From contig JBCBGC010000127.1 of NCBI GenBank assembly GCA_038527215.1, forward strand, positions 1-24,572: a stretch of 24,572 nucleotides of DNA, written 5' to 3'. A model generated the notes under the pieces. That model did not search any database, had not been told where the DNA came from, and saw nothing but the letters and a program-made list of their open reading frames with translations. Positions 1-6,756 of the stretch are shown here, piece after piece. The number at the start of each line of letters is the position of its first letter. Position 1 is the stretch's first letter. Both the position numbers and the translations under genes were made by a program. The DNA comes from JAWPMV01 sp038527215. Its GTDB lineage: Bacteria; Bacteroidota; Bacteroidia; J057.

Positions 1-2
1 GG

Positions 3-236
3 AAATATGGCATGCCGGGTTTTAGTTTTCGGGGGAAGATGCTTTGTTATTTGTGGCAGGACAAAAAAATCCATCAACCTTATGTGTTGTGGGTCAAAGG
101 TCAGGAAATGACCAGTCCGGATCTGATACAAGGCGACCGCAAGCGCATGAAAGTCTGGTATGTCGACCCGCAAAAAGACATTGACCGGGCCGGGCTGGAG
201 GCTCTCCTCGCCCAGGCCCGGCCGCATTATTCCTAG
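3..236 (+). CDS. DUF1801 (YdhG-like) protein, 3' end only
   Basis: The frame is open to the left edge, so this is the C-terminal part (78 codons visible) of a gene that starts outside the window. The segment KYGMPGFSFRGKMLCYLW, followed by a pattern of the form DKKxxQPYVLWV and by LIQGDRKRMK, then a DP-K-DI motif, matches my memory of the end of the DUF1801/YdhG domain, a small alpha/beta fold of unsettled function. The visible ATG at 12 is internal and not a real start. The gene ends in TAG at 234-236. It is followed by repeat-rich DNA and by a terminator at 498-542, which may be its own terminator displaced by the repeats. Family assignment is fairly sure; the biological role is unknown. 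Confidence 0.75.
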   Translation, partial: KYGMPGFSFRGKMLCYLWQDKKIHQPYVLWVKGQEMTSPDLIQGDRKRMKVWYVDPQKDIDRAGLEALLAQARPHYS

Positions 237-304
237 TCGGGAGAATCCCTTCGAACTTATAAGCTGAAAAAGTACCCGTGCCTCCATGACCACCGGCAAC
301 ACCA

Positions 305-358
305 ACCACCAGGCAGACACCACCCGCTGCCACACCTACCACCAGACAGGCACCACCC
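305..358. repeat. Two imperfect 21-bp direct repeats, period 33
   Basis: ACCACCAGGCAGACACCACC at 305-324 recurs with small changes at 338-358 (ACCACCAGACAGGCACCACC). The surrounding 286-360 is rich in ACC on the plus strand and poor in G. It lies in the 330-bp gap between the DUF1801 gene and deoD. I see no convincing gene here: the open frame on the opposite strand is a low-complexity Val/Gly product typical of repeat DNA. Confidence 0.6.
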
Positions 359-366
359 ACCGTAAC

Positions 367-413
367 ACTGGCTTCCAGCCGGTCAACCCCCACCACACCG
401 GCTTCCAGCCGGT
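367..413. repeat. Tandem pair of short palindromes, period 30
   Basis: GGCTTCCAGCCGGT occurs at 370-383 and again at 400-413. The second copy forms a perfect 7-bp inverted repeat with a 3-nt loop (ACCGGCT-TCC-AGCCGGT, 397-413). The first copy (367-383) differs by one base, T for C in the left arm. This is typical of small dispersed intergenic palindromes. No GTAG head is present, so it is a different type from the repeats at 13204-13438. Confidence 0.65.
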
Positions 414-497
414 GTTCACCTCAACCCAGGCCCTGACACCAAAGATTTTCCCCTGATCCGCCCGCTCAGTTTTGCATCAAAAAGAAAGACCTTATCT

Positions 498-542
498 TGC
501 AAGGCAGGTCCTCAACTGAAAGCCACCTGCCTTGCATTTTTT
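498..542 (+). terminator. Strong intrinsic terminator 24 bp before deoD
   Basis: A 12-bp perfect stem (TGCAAGGCAGGT at 498-509 with ACCTGCCTTGCA at 525-536), a 15-nt loop and six T residues (537-542) make a textbook plus-strand terminator. It lies between the DUF1801 gene (stop at 236) and the deoD start at 567. It may end the DUF1801 transcript, end a small transcript from 237-497, or act as an attenuator for deoD. Confidence 0.8.
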
Positions 543-566
543 GTCCTTCTTCATATCTACACATTC

Positions 567-1268
567 ATGAGTCAACATCTCAGTGCCAGTCCTCACGAAA
601 TAGCCCCCACGGTGCTGCTGGCGGGTGATCCCCTCCGCGCCAAATACATTGCCGAAACCTTTCTGGAAGAGGCTTACTGCTACACCGAAGTCCGGAATAT
701 GCTGGGCTACACCGGCCTTTACAAAGGCAAGCGCATCTCTGTCCAGGGAGCGGGGATCGGCATGCCTTCTCTTTCCCTTTATGTGCATGAGTTGATCAAT
801 GATTATCAGGTGGATACCCTGGTGCGCGTAGGAACCTGCGGGGCCCTACAACCTGATCTGAAACTTCGGGACTTGCTGATGGGGGTCAGTGCTTCCACCG
901 ATTCCAATATCAACCGGCGCTTGTTTCATGGCTTAGACTATGCCCCTTGCGCAGATTTTGACCTGATGCGTCGGGCCTGGGAAACAGCAGACCAACTAGA
1001 CCTCAACCTCAAGGCCGGCAATATCCTGTCCTCTGACACTTTCTATGATATCGGTCAGAGTGATTCCTGGCAGCTTTGGGCAGCATACGGCGTGCTTGCC
1101 GTAGAAATGGAGGCCAATGCCCTCTATACCCTGGCAGCAAAGTTCGGAGTAAAAGCCCTGTGCCTGCTCACGGTCAGCGATCACCTGGTTACTGAAGCCC
1201 GCTCCAGCCTGGAAGAACGGGAAAAGAGCTTTACCGATATGATGAAGCTCGCCCTGGAACTGGTGTAA
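567..1268 (+). CDS. deoD: Purine nucleoside phosphorylase, DeoD type
   Basis: This cytosolic hexameric-type enzyme splits purine (deoxy)nucleosides with phosphate into base and (deoxy)ribose-1-phosphate for purine salvage. At 233 residues it has nearly the length of E. coli DeoD. The phosphate site is seen as GDPLRAK (20-26), Arg43 and the Arg of VRVGTCGA (85-92). The ribose-binding VEME is at 178-181. The base-binding TVSDH (201-205) carries the catalytic Asp204, and Arg217 falls at the expected spacing, so all key residues are present. The ATG at 567 gives the family's normal N-terminus (S-x-H-x-SA). The gene stands alone: a terminator hairpin ends only 24 bp upstream, and the next gene begins about 120 bp downstream. 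Identification is secure. Confidence 0.95.
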   Translation: MSQHLSASPHEIAPTVLLAGDPLRAKYIAETFLEEAYCYTEVRNMLGYTGLYKGKRISVQGAGIGMPSLSLYVHELINDYQVDTLVRVGTCGALQPDLKLRDLLMGVSASTDSNINRRLFHGLDYAPCADFDLMRRAWETADQLDLNLKAGNILSSDTFYDIGQSDSWQLWAAYGVLAVEMEANALYTLAAKFGVKALCLLTVSDHLVTEARSSLEEREKSFTDMMKLALELV

Positions 1269-1390
1269 TCCAGGGATTTTTATGTAGAGCTGACCCAAAA
1301 CGCTTTTCAGCGAGTGTAGATTTCTCTTTTTTAAATCTCTGCACCCAAACGGTAAAATCCCTATTTTGGGAAGAACAGAAACTACCTGCT

Positions 1391-3565
1391 ATGAAATCTA
1401 TCCTCTTATCATTCGGCCTTTGGCTGACTGCCCTTTCCCTATCGGCTTATAGCCCGGAAGAAATTGCCCGCTGGCAAGCCCAGGCAGACCAGGTTACCAT
1501 CCTTCGGGATAGCTGGGGCATTCCTCATGTATATGGAAAAACGGACGCAGACGCTGTATTTGGGATGCTGTATGTGCAATGCGAGGATGACTTTGCAAGG
1601 GTGGAGCGGAATTACCTGGATGCCACCGGCCAGATGGCCCTTGCCTACGGTGAGGAGTATCTCTACCATGATTTGCGGGCCCGTTTTTACATAGATTCTC
1701 TTCGCGCCAAAGCCTATTATCAAAAGAGTCCAGCCTGGCTAAAAAAACTCTGCGATGCCTTTGCCGATGGGATCAATTACTACCTCTATACCCATCCAGC
1801 AGTCAAACCAGATTACCTCACCCGCTTTGAACCCTGGATGCCCTTCAGCTTTAGTGAAGGGAGCATTGGGGGCGATATTACCAGAATTTCCTTGAGTGGT
1901 TTGAAGGCATTTTATGGCAAGCAGGGCAGTGCCTATATCGAAATTCCTGATCCGCTGGCCGAAGCCCCCACCGGTTCCAATGGTTTTTCGATTGCTCCGG
2001 AAAAAAGCGCCACGGGCAACGCCCTTTTTCTCATCAACCCCCACACCTCCTTTTACTTTCGTTCTGAAATGCAGGTCAGTAGCGATGAAGGCCTACAAGC
2101 CTATGGAGCTGTAACCTGGGGGCAATTTTTTATCTACCAGGGCTTTAATGAAGCCTGTGGCTGGATGCATACTTCAACCCGAGCCGATGCGATAGACCAG
2201 TACCTGGAAACCATCCTCAAGCAAGGGGATGGGTATAAGTATAAATATGGAGCCGATTGGCGGCCGGTAAGAGAAGAAAAAGTCAGCATTCCTTATCGGG
2301 AAGACGGAAAAATCAAAGAAAAGGCTTTCACCTTATACTTCACCCATCACGGCCCTATCATCCGGAGTCATGGTGACCAATGGGTGAGTTTTCGGATGAT
2401 GGACCGCCCGGTAGACGCCTTAAAGCAGTCTTTTCTGCGGACCAAGGCACAAGGCTATAAGGATTTCATGAAAAGCATGAAGATTCGGACCAATAGCTCC
2501 AACAACACCGTCTATGCGGACCGGGACGGCACCATTGCATACTGGCATGGCAATTTCATTCCCAGCCGGAACCCAGCCTTTGATTACAATGGCCTGATAG
2601 ATGGCAGTAACCCCGCCACAGATTGGGGAAAACTGCATAAGGTGAAGGAGTTGATCCATGTCAAAGATCCGGCTTCGGGTTGGATTCAAAACTGCAACGC
2701 CACGCCCTATACCGTGGCCGGTCAATACAGCCCGGAAAAATCCAACTATCCGGATTATGTCGCTCCCGACAGAGAAAATTTCCGCGGAATCAATGCCGTC
2801 AGAGTCCTGGACCGGGAACATGTTTTCACCCTGGATAAGCTGATTGAAGCGGCCAATGATCCGGTCTTAGCTTTTTTCGAAAAACCCATTCCCGCCCTCA
2901 TCAAGGCCTATGAAAAAATAGGGGACCCCCAGGATGCAGCCATGAAAGAAGCTATCGAATTGCTGCGGGCCTGGAACTTTCATTATGGAGAGGAATCCGT
3001 AGGCACCGCATTGGGCGTTTACTGGGAAGAAAAGCTCAAACCCATCGTGAACAAAAAATCCGGGGCCCGGGAAGCTCGGAACAGCCTGATGTGGGACGAG
3101 GTCATCATTAGTTTCAGTACAGACGAGGAAAAAGTAGCGGCCCTACGATCAGCCATGGACCATTTGGAAAAGGATTTTGGCAATTGGAAGACTCCCTGGG
3201 GAGAAATCAACCGCTTTCAGCGGCTTACCGGCAAGATTCAGGAAACCTATGATGATGAGCAAGCAAGTATTCCGGTGGGATTCACTTCGTCCTTATACGG
3301 TTCGCTGGCGGCCTATTGGGCGGTATCCCCTGCCAAGGTAGTGAGAAGATACGGACGCGGAGGTAATAGCTTCGTCGCCGTGGTTGAATTTGGGGAGAAG
3401 GTGATTGCCCGCTCCGTGGTGAGTGGGGGGCAGGCTGCTCAGCCGGATTCGCCTCACTTTACGGATCAGGCAGCCCTATTTTGTAAGGGGCAGTTCAAGG
3501 AAGTGTATTTCTACCGGGATGAGGTTGAAGCGCACCTGGAAAAATCCTACAAACCAGGGAAATAA
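1391..3565 (+). CDS. Secreted penicillin acylase family Ntn hydrolase
   Basis: This 724-residue protein belongs to the penicillin acylase / acyl-homoserine lactone acylase family, which hydrolyses amide bonds after self-cleavage of the precursor. A signal peptide covers about residues 1-19. The alpha-chain start has the family pattern (ILRDSWGIPHVYGKTDADA). The TGSNG motif places the probable nucleophile at Ser196, which becomes the first residue of the beta chain. About 240 residues later QNCNATP (Asn434/Asn436) sits where the oxyanion-hole Asn is expected. NPHTSFYF and the WGQFFIYQGFNEACGWMHT stretch are typical of the Bacteroidota subgroup. It is expected in the periplasm or outside the cell. 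No T9SS domain is visible. The substrate (beta-lactam, N-acyl amino acid or lactone) cannot be told. It is monocistronic, with a terminator right after it. Confidence 0.9.
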   Translation: MKSILLSFGLWLTALSLSAYSPEEIARWQAQADQVTILRDSWGIPHVYGKTDADAVFGMLYVQCEDDFARVERNYLDATGQMALAYGEEYLYHDLRARFYIDSLRAKAYYQKSPAWLKKLCDAFADGINYYLYTHPAVKPDYLTRFEPWMPFSFSEGSIGGDITRISLSGLKAFYGKQGSAYIEIPDPLAEAPTGSNGFSIAPEKSATGNALFLINPHTSFYFRSEMQVSSDEGLQAYGAVTWGQFFIYQGFNEACGWMHTSTRADAIDQYLETILKQGDGYKYKYGADWRPVREEKVSIPYREDGKIKEKAFTLYFTHHGPIIRSHGDQWVSFRMMDRPVDALKQSFLRTKAQGYKDFMKSMKIRTNSSNNTVYADRDGTIAYWHGNFIPSRNPAFDYNGLIDGSNPATDWGKLHKVKELIHVKDPASGWIQNCNATPYTVAGQYSPEKSNYPDYVAPDRENFRGINAVRVLDREHVFTLDKLIEAANDPVLAFFEKPIPALIKAYEKIGDPQDAAMKEAIELLRAWNFHYGEESVGTALGVYWEEKLKPIVNKKSGAREARNSLMWDEVIISFSTDEEKVAALRSAMDHLEKDFGNWKTPWGEINRFQRLTGKIQETYDDEQASIPVGFTSSLYGSLAAYWAVSPAKVVRRYGRGGNSFVAVVEFGEKVIARSVVSGGQAAQPDSPHFTDQAALFCKGQFKEVYFYRDEVEAHLEKSYKPGK

Positions 3566-3583
3566 AGCCAACCGCTTATAGAT

Positions 3584-3636
3584 ATCCCGGTTGACCTCAG
3601 GAGAAAGATTCTCCTGGCGTCATCCGGGATTTTTTT
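3584..3636 (+). terminator. Terminator after the acylase gene
   Basis: An outer stem ATCCCGG (3584-3590) / CCGGGAT (3624-3630) encloses an inner stem CAGGAGA (3598-3604) / TCTCCTG (3610-3616), followed by six T residues (3631-3636). The T run serves the plus strand only. The minus-strand gene ending at 3648 has no matching T run here. Confidence 0.7.
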
Positions 3637-3647
3637 ATCCGTGCTGC

Positions 3648-4373
3648 TTAGGCTGCTACCGGCACCTCCTTGCGGGTCAACTGTCGCAAGGAAACAAAGT
3701 GCGTAAACATCACGATAGGTACGATCACTACGGGCAGCCAGATATAAGGAAAGTTGATCACCGCCACATTGGGAGAGTCCATGGCTATCTGCTGGAAAGA
3801 GGTAGGTAGGGCCAGCACGGCCAGGCTAACGATGGTGAGCAGCAAGCCCAGACATAGCACATTCCAGGCGATGAGCAAGCCTTTGCTCATTTGGCCTTTT
3901 TGGTACCCAAAGTAAGCTACCAATGGCGCAGTGATCCCAGCGATAATGTCAAAGTTGCGACCGGCAAAGGTCATGATTTCGGGGATGGCTTCTCCCAGAG
4001 CCAACCAATACAGGACAAACTCAACCGGAATACGAATCACGCTGATCCAGGTCAGCTCTTTGAGGGGCAGGGCATCCAGAAACCTCCGGCCCCAGTTGGT
4101 CGCAAAAAGAACCCCCATGAAAAGCAGGGGTGGAATGACGCCGATGGGAAACTTCGGGGGCAGGGCATCCACGTTGGTATTATAAAACCCATTTAACGTC
4201 AGGATAGACTGTATGCCTCCCCAGGCGAGCACGCCCAGGAGAATCCATCGAGCTTGTTTTTCATAGCCAGGCGTGCGGGAGAGGGCCAGGTAAAACAGGC
4301 CCAGGGTCAGCAGAGTAGTCAGGCCAAAAACGACTGGAAGGTAGGTGGGTAGGTCTGGAAGTAGATGTTGCAT
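3648..4373 (-). CDS. Multi-pass membrane protein of unknown function
   Basis: I do not recognise this 241-residue protein. It is highly hydrophobic, with about seven likely membrane segments (for example around residues 12-32, 42-58, 75-92, 106-128, 140-158, 168-190 and 208-228), and a short charged tail. No signal peptidase site, transporter signature or catalytic motif is apparent. The ATG at 4373 lies 32 bp after the stop of the MarR-type gene on the same strand, so the two are probably co-transcribed. A box nearly identical to one upstream of the MarR gene lies directly against the start codon, which suggests that the MarR protein controls this gene. The inferred role is a membrane function switched by a small-molecule or stress signal. 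This is context only. Confidence 0.8.
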   Translation of the reverse strand: MQHLLPDLPTYLPVVFGLTTLLTLGLFYLALSRTPGYEKQARWILLGVLAWGGIQSILTLNGFYNTNVDALPPKFPIGVIPPLLFMGVLFATNWGRRFLDALPLKELTWISVIRIPVEFVLYWLALGEAIPEIMTFAGRNFDIIAGITAPLVAYFGYQKGQMSKGLLIAWNVLCLGLLLTIVSLAVLALPTSFQQIAMDSPNVAVINFPYIWLPVVIVPIVMFTHFVSLRQLTRKEVPVAA

Positions 4374-4399
4374 ATTATGTGTATCTGCAAGTATTTGAC
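4374..4399 (-). promoter_or_regulatory. Candidate MarR-site copy B (in front of membrane protein gene)
   Basis: On the plus strand ATTATGTGTATCTGCAAGTA and the following TTT (4374-4396) match 20 of 23 bases of copy A at 4897-4919. It ends right at the ATG of the membrane protein gene, so a protein bound here would cover the translation start and any promoter between the two genes. Assignment to the MarR protein is inference from its placement at both genes. Confidence 0.5.
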
Positions 4400-4405
4400 A
4401 AAAAA

Positions 4406-4879
4406 TTAATCGTCAATCTGAGGGAGGCTTTGTTGAATCGCCGCAGTGATCTGGTCAATCTGCATCAGGCTAAATGAACCCAGGATTTCTGAGAATTGCC
4501 GGTGGGTTTCCTCCCAAACCGGAGAGACTTCTTCCAAGAGTTCATATCCTTCCCGGGTCATGTACAAAGCGCTGTGGCGACCATCCTGGCCTTTTTCCAT
4601 GTATACCCAGCCCTTTTTCACCAGCTTCTGTAAGTCCCTGCTCATGGTCGAGGGGTCTAATAGCAAGCGTTCGGCCAGGGTTTTTTGATTAACCCCAGGA
4701 TTTTTTCCGATGATAAAAATAATAGAGAGCATGGACCCTCTCAGACCAAACGGCTTGATACGGGCCATATAAACCTGGTTGATCATGCGGTGCATCTTCC
4801 GCAAGCGAGAATTGATACACTGCCGGGGATTGATGCGGTCCAGGTGCGGAGTCGAAATGGGCTTTTGAAATGAGGCCAT
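4406..4879 (-). CDS. MarR family transcriptional regulator
   Basis: This is a winged-helix DNA-binding protein of 157 residues, the usual MarR length. The helix-turn-helix and wing are seen in LSIIFIIGKNPGVNQKTLAE, then LLLDPSTMSRDLQKLVKKGW, then KGQDGRHSALYMTREGYELL. The DGR before the second wing strand and the D-PSTMSR-L--L recognition helix are family hallmarks. The longer reading from 4885 would start with TTG, so the ATG at 4879 (MASFQKP) is chosen. It is the first gene of a two-gene unit with the membrane protein downstream. Similar boxes in front of both genes suggest autoregulation. The ligand is unknown. Confidence 0.9.
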   Translation of the reverse strand: MASFQKPISTPHLDRINPRQCINSRLRKMHRMINQVYMARIKPFGLRGSMLSIIFIIGKNPGVNQKTLAERLLLDPSTMSRDLQKLVKKGWVYMEKGQDGRHSALYMTREGYELLEEVSPVWEETHRQFSEILGSFSLMQIDQITAAIQQSLPQIDD

Positions 4880-4896
4880 ATTCAAAAGTAGGAGAA

Positions 4897-4923
4897 ATTA
4901 TATGTATTTACAAGTATTTACTT
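4897..4923 (-). promoter_or_regulatory. Promoter box and candidate MarR operator copy A
   Basis: On the plus strand this holds the direct repeat GTATTTAC-AA-GTATTTAC (4904-4921, 10-bp period). It also reads as two overlapping dyads: TGTA-TT-TACA (4903-4912) and AAGTA-TT-TACTT (4912-4923). On the minus strand it abuts a perfect TATAAT (4902 to 4897), 18 bp before the MarR ATG. The copy at 4374-4396 matches 20 of 23 bases. Confidence 0.55.
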
Positions 4924-4947
4924 AAAAAGCTGGGCGAGGTTCAGCTT
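4922..4947 (-). terminator. Probable terminator of the 143-residue protein gene
   Basis: The arms AAGCTG (4927-4932) and CAGCTT (4942-4947) are separated by a 9-nt loop. On the minus strand the stem runs into TTTTT and then AAG. It lies 24 bp after the stop of the gene ending at 4971 and directly before the MarR promoter box, so it separates the two transcription units. The stem is short (6 bp). Confidence 0.5.
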
Positions 4948-4970
4948 GATAAAAAAAGCAAGGGAATTAC

Positions 4971-5402
4971 TTAGTAGAGAAAGCTGGAATCTTCCCCATC
5001 ATCCATGGATGAGAGGCGATACTCGGAGAGGCGGAGATTCAGGTGGGAGGAAAATTCCTTAGCGTTTTGTTTATACTTACGCTTAATCTTGAGCGTAATG
5101 CGGCCATCCTTTGAGCCTGGAAACTGTCCCAGGAGGTGCATGCTCTGCACATAAATCTCAAAGCGGGACATGCGCCAATTGACTTTATATTCCACTTCTT
5201 CCAGTTCCTCAAAAGGGATGCGCAGGTCTTTGGCTTTCGACTTTATCACGCCGAAAATGCTGTCTTTTACCTGAAATTCCAGGACCAGCGCGCGAGGTTC
5301 CAGACGCATGATGCCTTCAACTTCGGCCAGACCGGAGTAAGCCTCTTCAGCGGTAAAGTGGAGTCGCATTTTGCGGTTGATCATAGGTTCTTGGATCATC
5401 AT
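4971..5402 (-). CDS. Hypothetical protein, 143 aa
   Basis: I do not recognise this protein. It has no signal peptide or membrane segment and should be cytosolic. It alternates short beta-prone stretches (MRLHFTAEE, ALVLEFQVKDS, VEYKVNWRMSRFEIYVQS, GRITLKIKRKY) with a final acidic Ser-rich tail (SSMDDGEDSSF). The pattern VIKSKAKDLRIPFEELEEVEY resembles small PH-like bacterial domains, where a hydrophobic strand pairs with an I-P-F/Y-x-x-I motif, but that is a weak fold guess. Two ATG codons lie at the start (5402 and 5399), so the true start could be either. It sits 71 bp after the acyl-CoA-binding protein gene on the same strand and may share its transcript. Confidence 0.75.
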   Translation of the reverse strand: MMIQEPMINRKMRLHFTAEEAYSGLAEVEGIMRLEPRALVLEFQVKDSIFGVIKSKAKDLRIPFEELEEVEYKVNWRMSRFEIYVQSMHLLGQFPGSKDGRITLKIKRKYKQNAKEFSSHLNLRLSEYRLSSMDDGEDSSFLY

Positions 5403-5473
5403 GCGCCTGATTTTTTCTTGGAGGTAAATGATGTTTTATCAAAGACCCCAAATCAAGCCTTAGGTTGGGAAAA

Positions 5474-5746
5474 TTATTCAGGTTGGTCTGCAGTCAGCAA
5501 ATCTTTCACCAGGGTGATATACTGCTGCTGGGCTTCTTCGGTGCTGATTCCTTTCAGTTGCTCCCAGGCATTGTATTTGGCTTTGGCCACAAAATCAAAG
5601 ACACCGGGTTTTTCCAGGGATACATCTCCCTCAGTCCCTTGCTTATAGAGTCCATACAGCTTAAGCAGGACATCATTCCCAGGTTTTTGATTCAGGCCTT
5701 GCACATCTGCTTTTGCCTGGAGGAACTGTTCTTCAAGGGTCGCCAT
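5474..5746 (-). CDS. Acyl-CoA-binding protein
   Basis: This is a 90-residue single-domain acyl-CoA-binding protein that binds long-chain acyl-CoA esters in the cytosol, forming a pool for lipid metabolism. It aligns over its whole length with the eukaryotic ACBP family. The signature LYGLYKQGTEGD (30-41) holds Tyr31, Tyr34 and Lys35. KPGVFDFVAKAKYNAWEQL (46-64) holds the CoA-contacting Lys57. YITLV begins at Tyr76. The four-helix length is exact. The ATG at 5746 gives the normal N-terminus. It lies 56 bp downstream of the rhomboid gene on the same strand. Identification is secure; the physiological partner is unknown. Confidence 0.93.
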   Translation of the reverse strand: MATLEEQFLQAKADVQGLNQKPGNDVLLKLYGLYKQGTEGDVSLEKPGVFDFVAKAKYNAWEQLKGISTEEAQQQYITLVKDLLTADQPE

Positions 5747-5802
5747 GCGTTCAGAATACGATTATTTGTTGGAAGGGAAATTACCACTTTTGCCGGATTT
5801 CC

Positions 5803-6552
5803 TCAAAACTCATCATAATTGGTCCAAGGGCGGTCCTCAATATGTTTGGGGCGCTGTTTATAGGTTTTGCTTTCGGAAGGGGCCTGGTATTGTCGGTCTA
5901 AAAATATGCGGTAGAGGATTAAGCCTACGACAAAGCCGCCAATATGGGCCCAGAATGCGATTCCGCCTGTGGCGTCATTGGCCGCCATTTCCTGGGTGCC
6001 GTTAAAGAGTTGGAGGACGAACCAATAGGCCAGATAAAGAAAGGCTGGAATCCGAAAAAAGAAGGGGATATAAAAAATGGGAATGAGCATTTGAATACGG
6101 CTCTTGGGATACAGCAGCATATAAGCGCCCATCACCCCGGAAATCGCTCCGGAGGCCCCGATAGTGGGAACGGGTGAACCCCAATTAAAAAAGAGGTGGG
6201 TCAGGTTGGCCCCAATCCCTGCCAGCAGATAGAAGGCCAGATAGGCCCCTCTTCCCATCCGGTCCTCTACATTATCCCCGAAAATGTATAAGGTCCACAC
6301 ATTGCCGATCAAATGCATCCAACCCCCATGCAGGAAGAGATTAGAAAGGAAAGGGGTGTAGGCAAACAAACCCTCCTTTTCTCCGGTCCCGCTGAATTCA
6401 TCAGGTATCAGTCCAAACTCCATGAACAATGCCTCCTGCCCTTCCTGTCCCAGGCTCAATTGAAACAAAAAGACCAGAATATTGGCTACGATCAACCCAC
6501 AATTGACCAGGGGAAAACGTCTGGTAGGAATGGAATCTCTAATCGGAAACAT
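5803..6552 (-). CDS. Rhomboid family intramembrane serine protease
   Basis: This 249-residue polytopic inner-membrane protease cuts transmembrane segments of other proteins. The catalytic Ser134 is in GASGA (132-136) and His203 is in AHIGG (202-206). HGGWMHLIGN (75-84) supplies the conserved His80 and Asn84 of the oxyanion region. About six membrane helices are visible, plus a charged cytosolic tail (from about 219) rich in K, R and E. A GTG at 6609 would add 19 residues, but the ATG at 6552 gives the normal family start (MFPIRDSIPTRRFP) and is preferred. The ACBP gene follows 56 bp downstream. The substrate is unknown. Confidence 0.93.
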   Translation of the reverse strand: MFPIRDSIPTRRFPLVNCGLIVANILVFLFQLSLGQEGQEALFMEFGLIPDEFSGTGEKEGLFAYTPFLSNLFLHGGWMHLIGNVWTLYIFGDNVEDRMGRGAYLAFYLLAGIGANLTHLFFNWGSPVPTIGASGAISGVMGAYMLLYPKSRIQMLIPIFYIPFFFRIPAFLYLAYWFVLQLFNGTQEMAANDATGGIAFWAHIGGFVVGLILYRIFLDRQYQAPSESKTYKQRPKHIEDRPWTNYDEF

Positions 6553-6602
6553 GGCCCCAATATGGGGAAAAATGGTTAAGCCCGAAAATAGGTCATACAG
6601 AA

Positions 6603-6625
6603 GCCCCACCCATAAAGGGCGGGGC
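6603..6625 (-). terminator. GC-rich hairpin, possible terminator
   Basis: GCCCCACCC (6603-6611) pairs with GGGCGGGGC (6617-6625) over a 5-nt loop. The single mismatch becomes a G-U pair on the minus-strand RNA. It is downstream of the serine hydrolase gene and upstream of the rhomboid ATG. The tract after it (TTCTGT) is weak in T, so it could equally be an mRNA-stabilising hairpin. Confidence 0.4.
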
Positions 6626-6756
6626 CGGAAGTATACAAAGGATTTAGTATACGAGATCAGGACGCTTTTTCAGCGCCGAGCAAGCCGTAGCCAGGTAGTC
6701 TCACATGTCAGATGATGGAAAGTGGCATATTCTCTTCCCCGCTCAGCCCACGCCCG

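Noticed and set aside
94..396. Minus-strand open frame of 100 codons at the left end
   Set aside because: It overlaps the DUF1801 gene and the ACC-rich repeats. Its product is low-complexity Val/Gly-rich sequence created by the repeats.
237..566. Purine riboswitch or other known leader RNA before deoD
   Set aside because: I could not find the conserved purine-riboswitch core or any other known aptamer. Only repeats and a plain terminator hairpin are visible.
1272..1370. Inverted repeats AGGGATTTT/AAAATCCCT and CCCAAAA/TTTTGGG between deoD and the acylase gene
   Set aside because: The arms are short, AT-rich and interleaved, with long spacers. Chance cannot be excluded and no terminator or riboswitch pattern results.
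6553..6609. GTG-initiated N-terminal extension of the rhomboid protease
   Set aside because: The ATG at 6552 gives the standard family N-terminus, and the extension overlaps a GC-rich hairpin.
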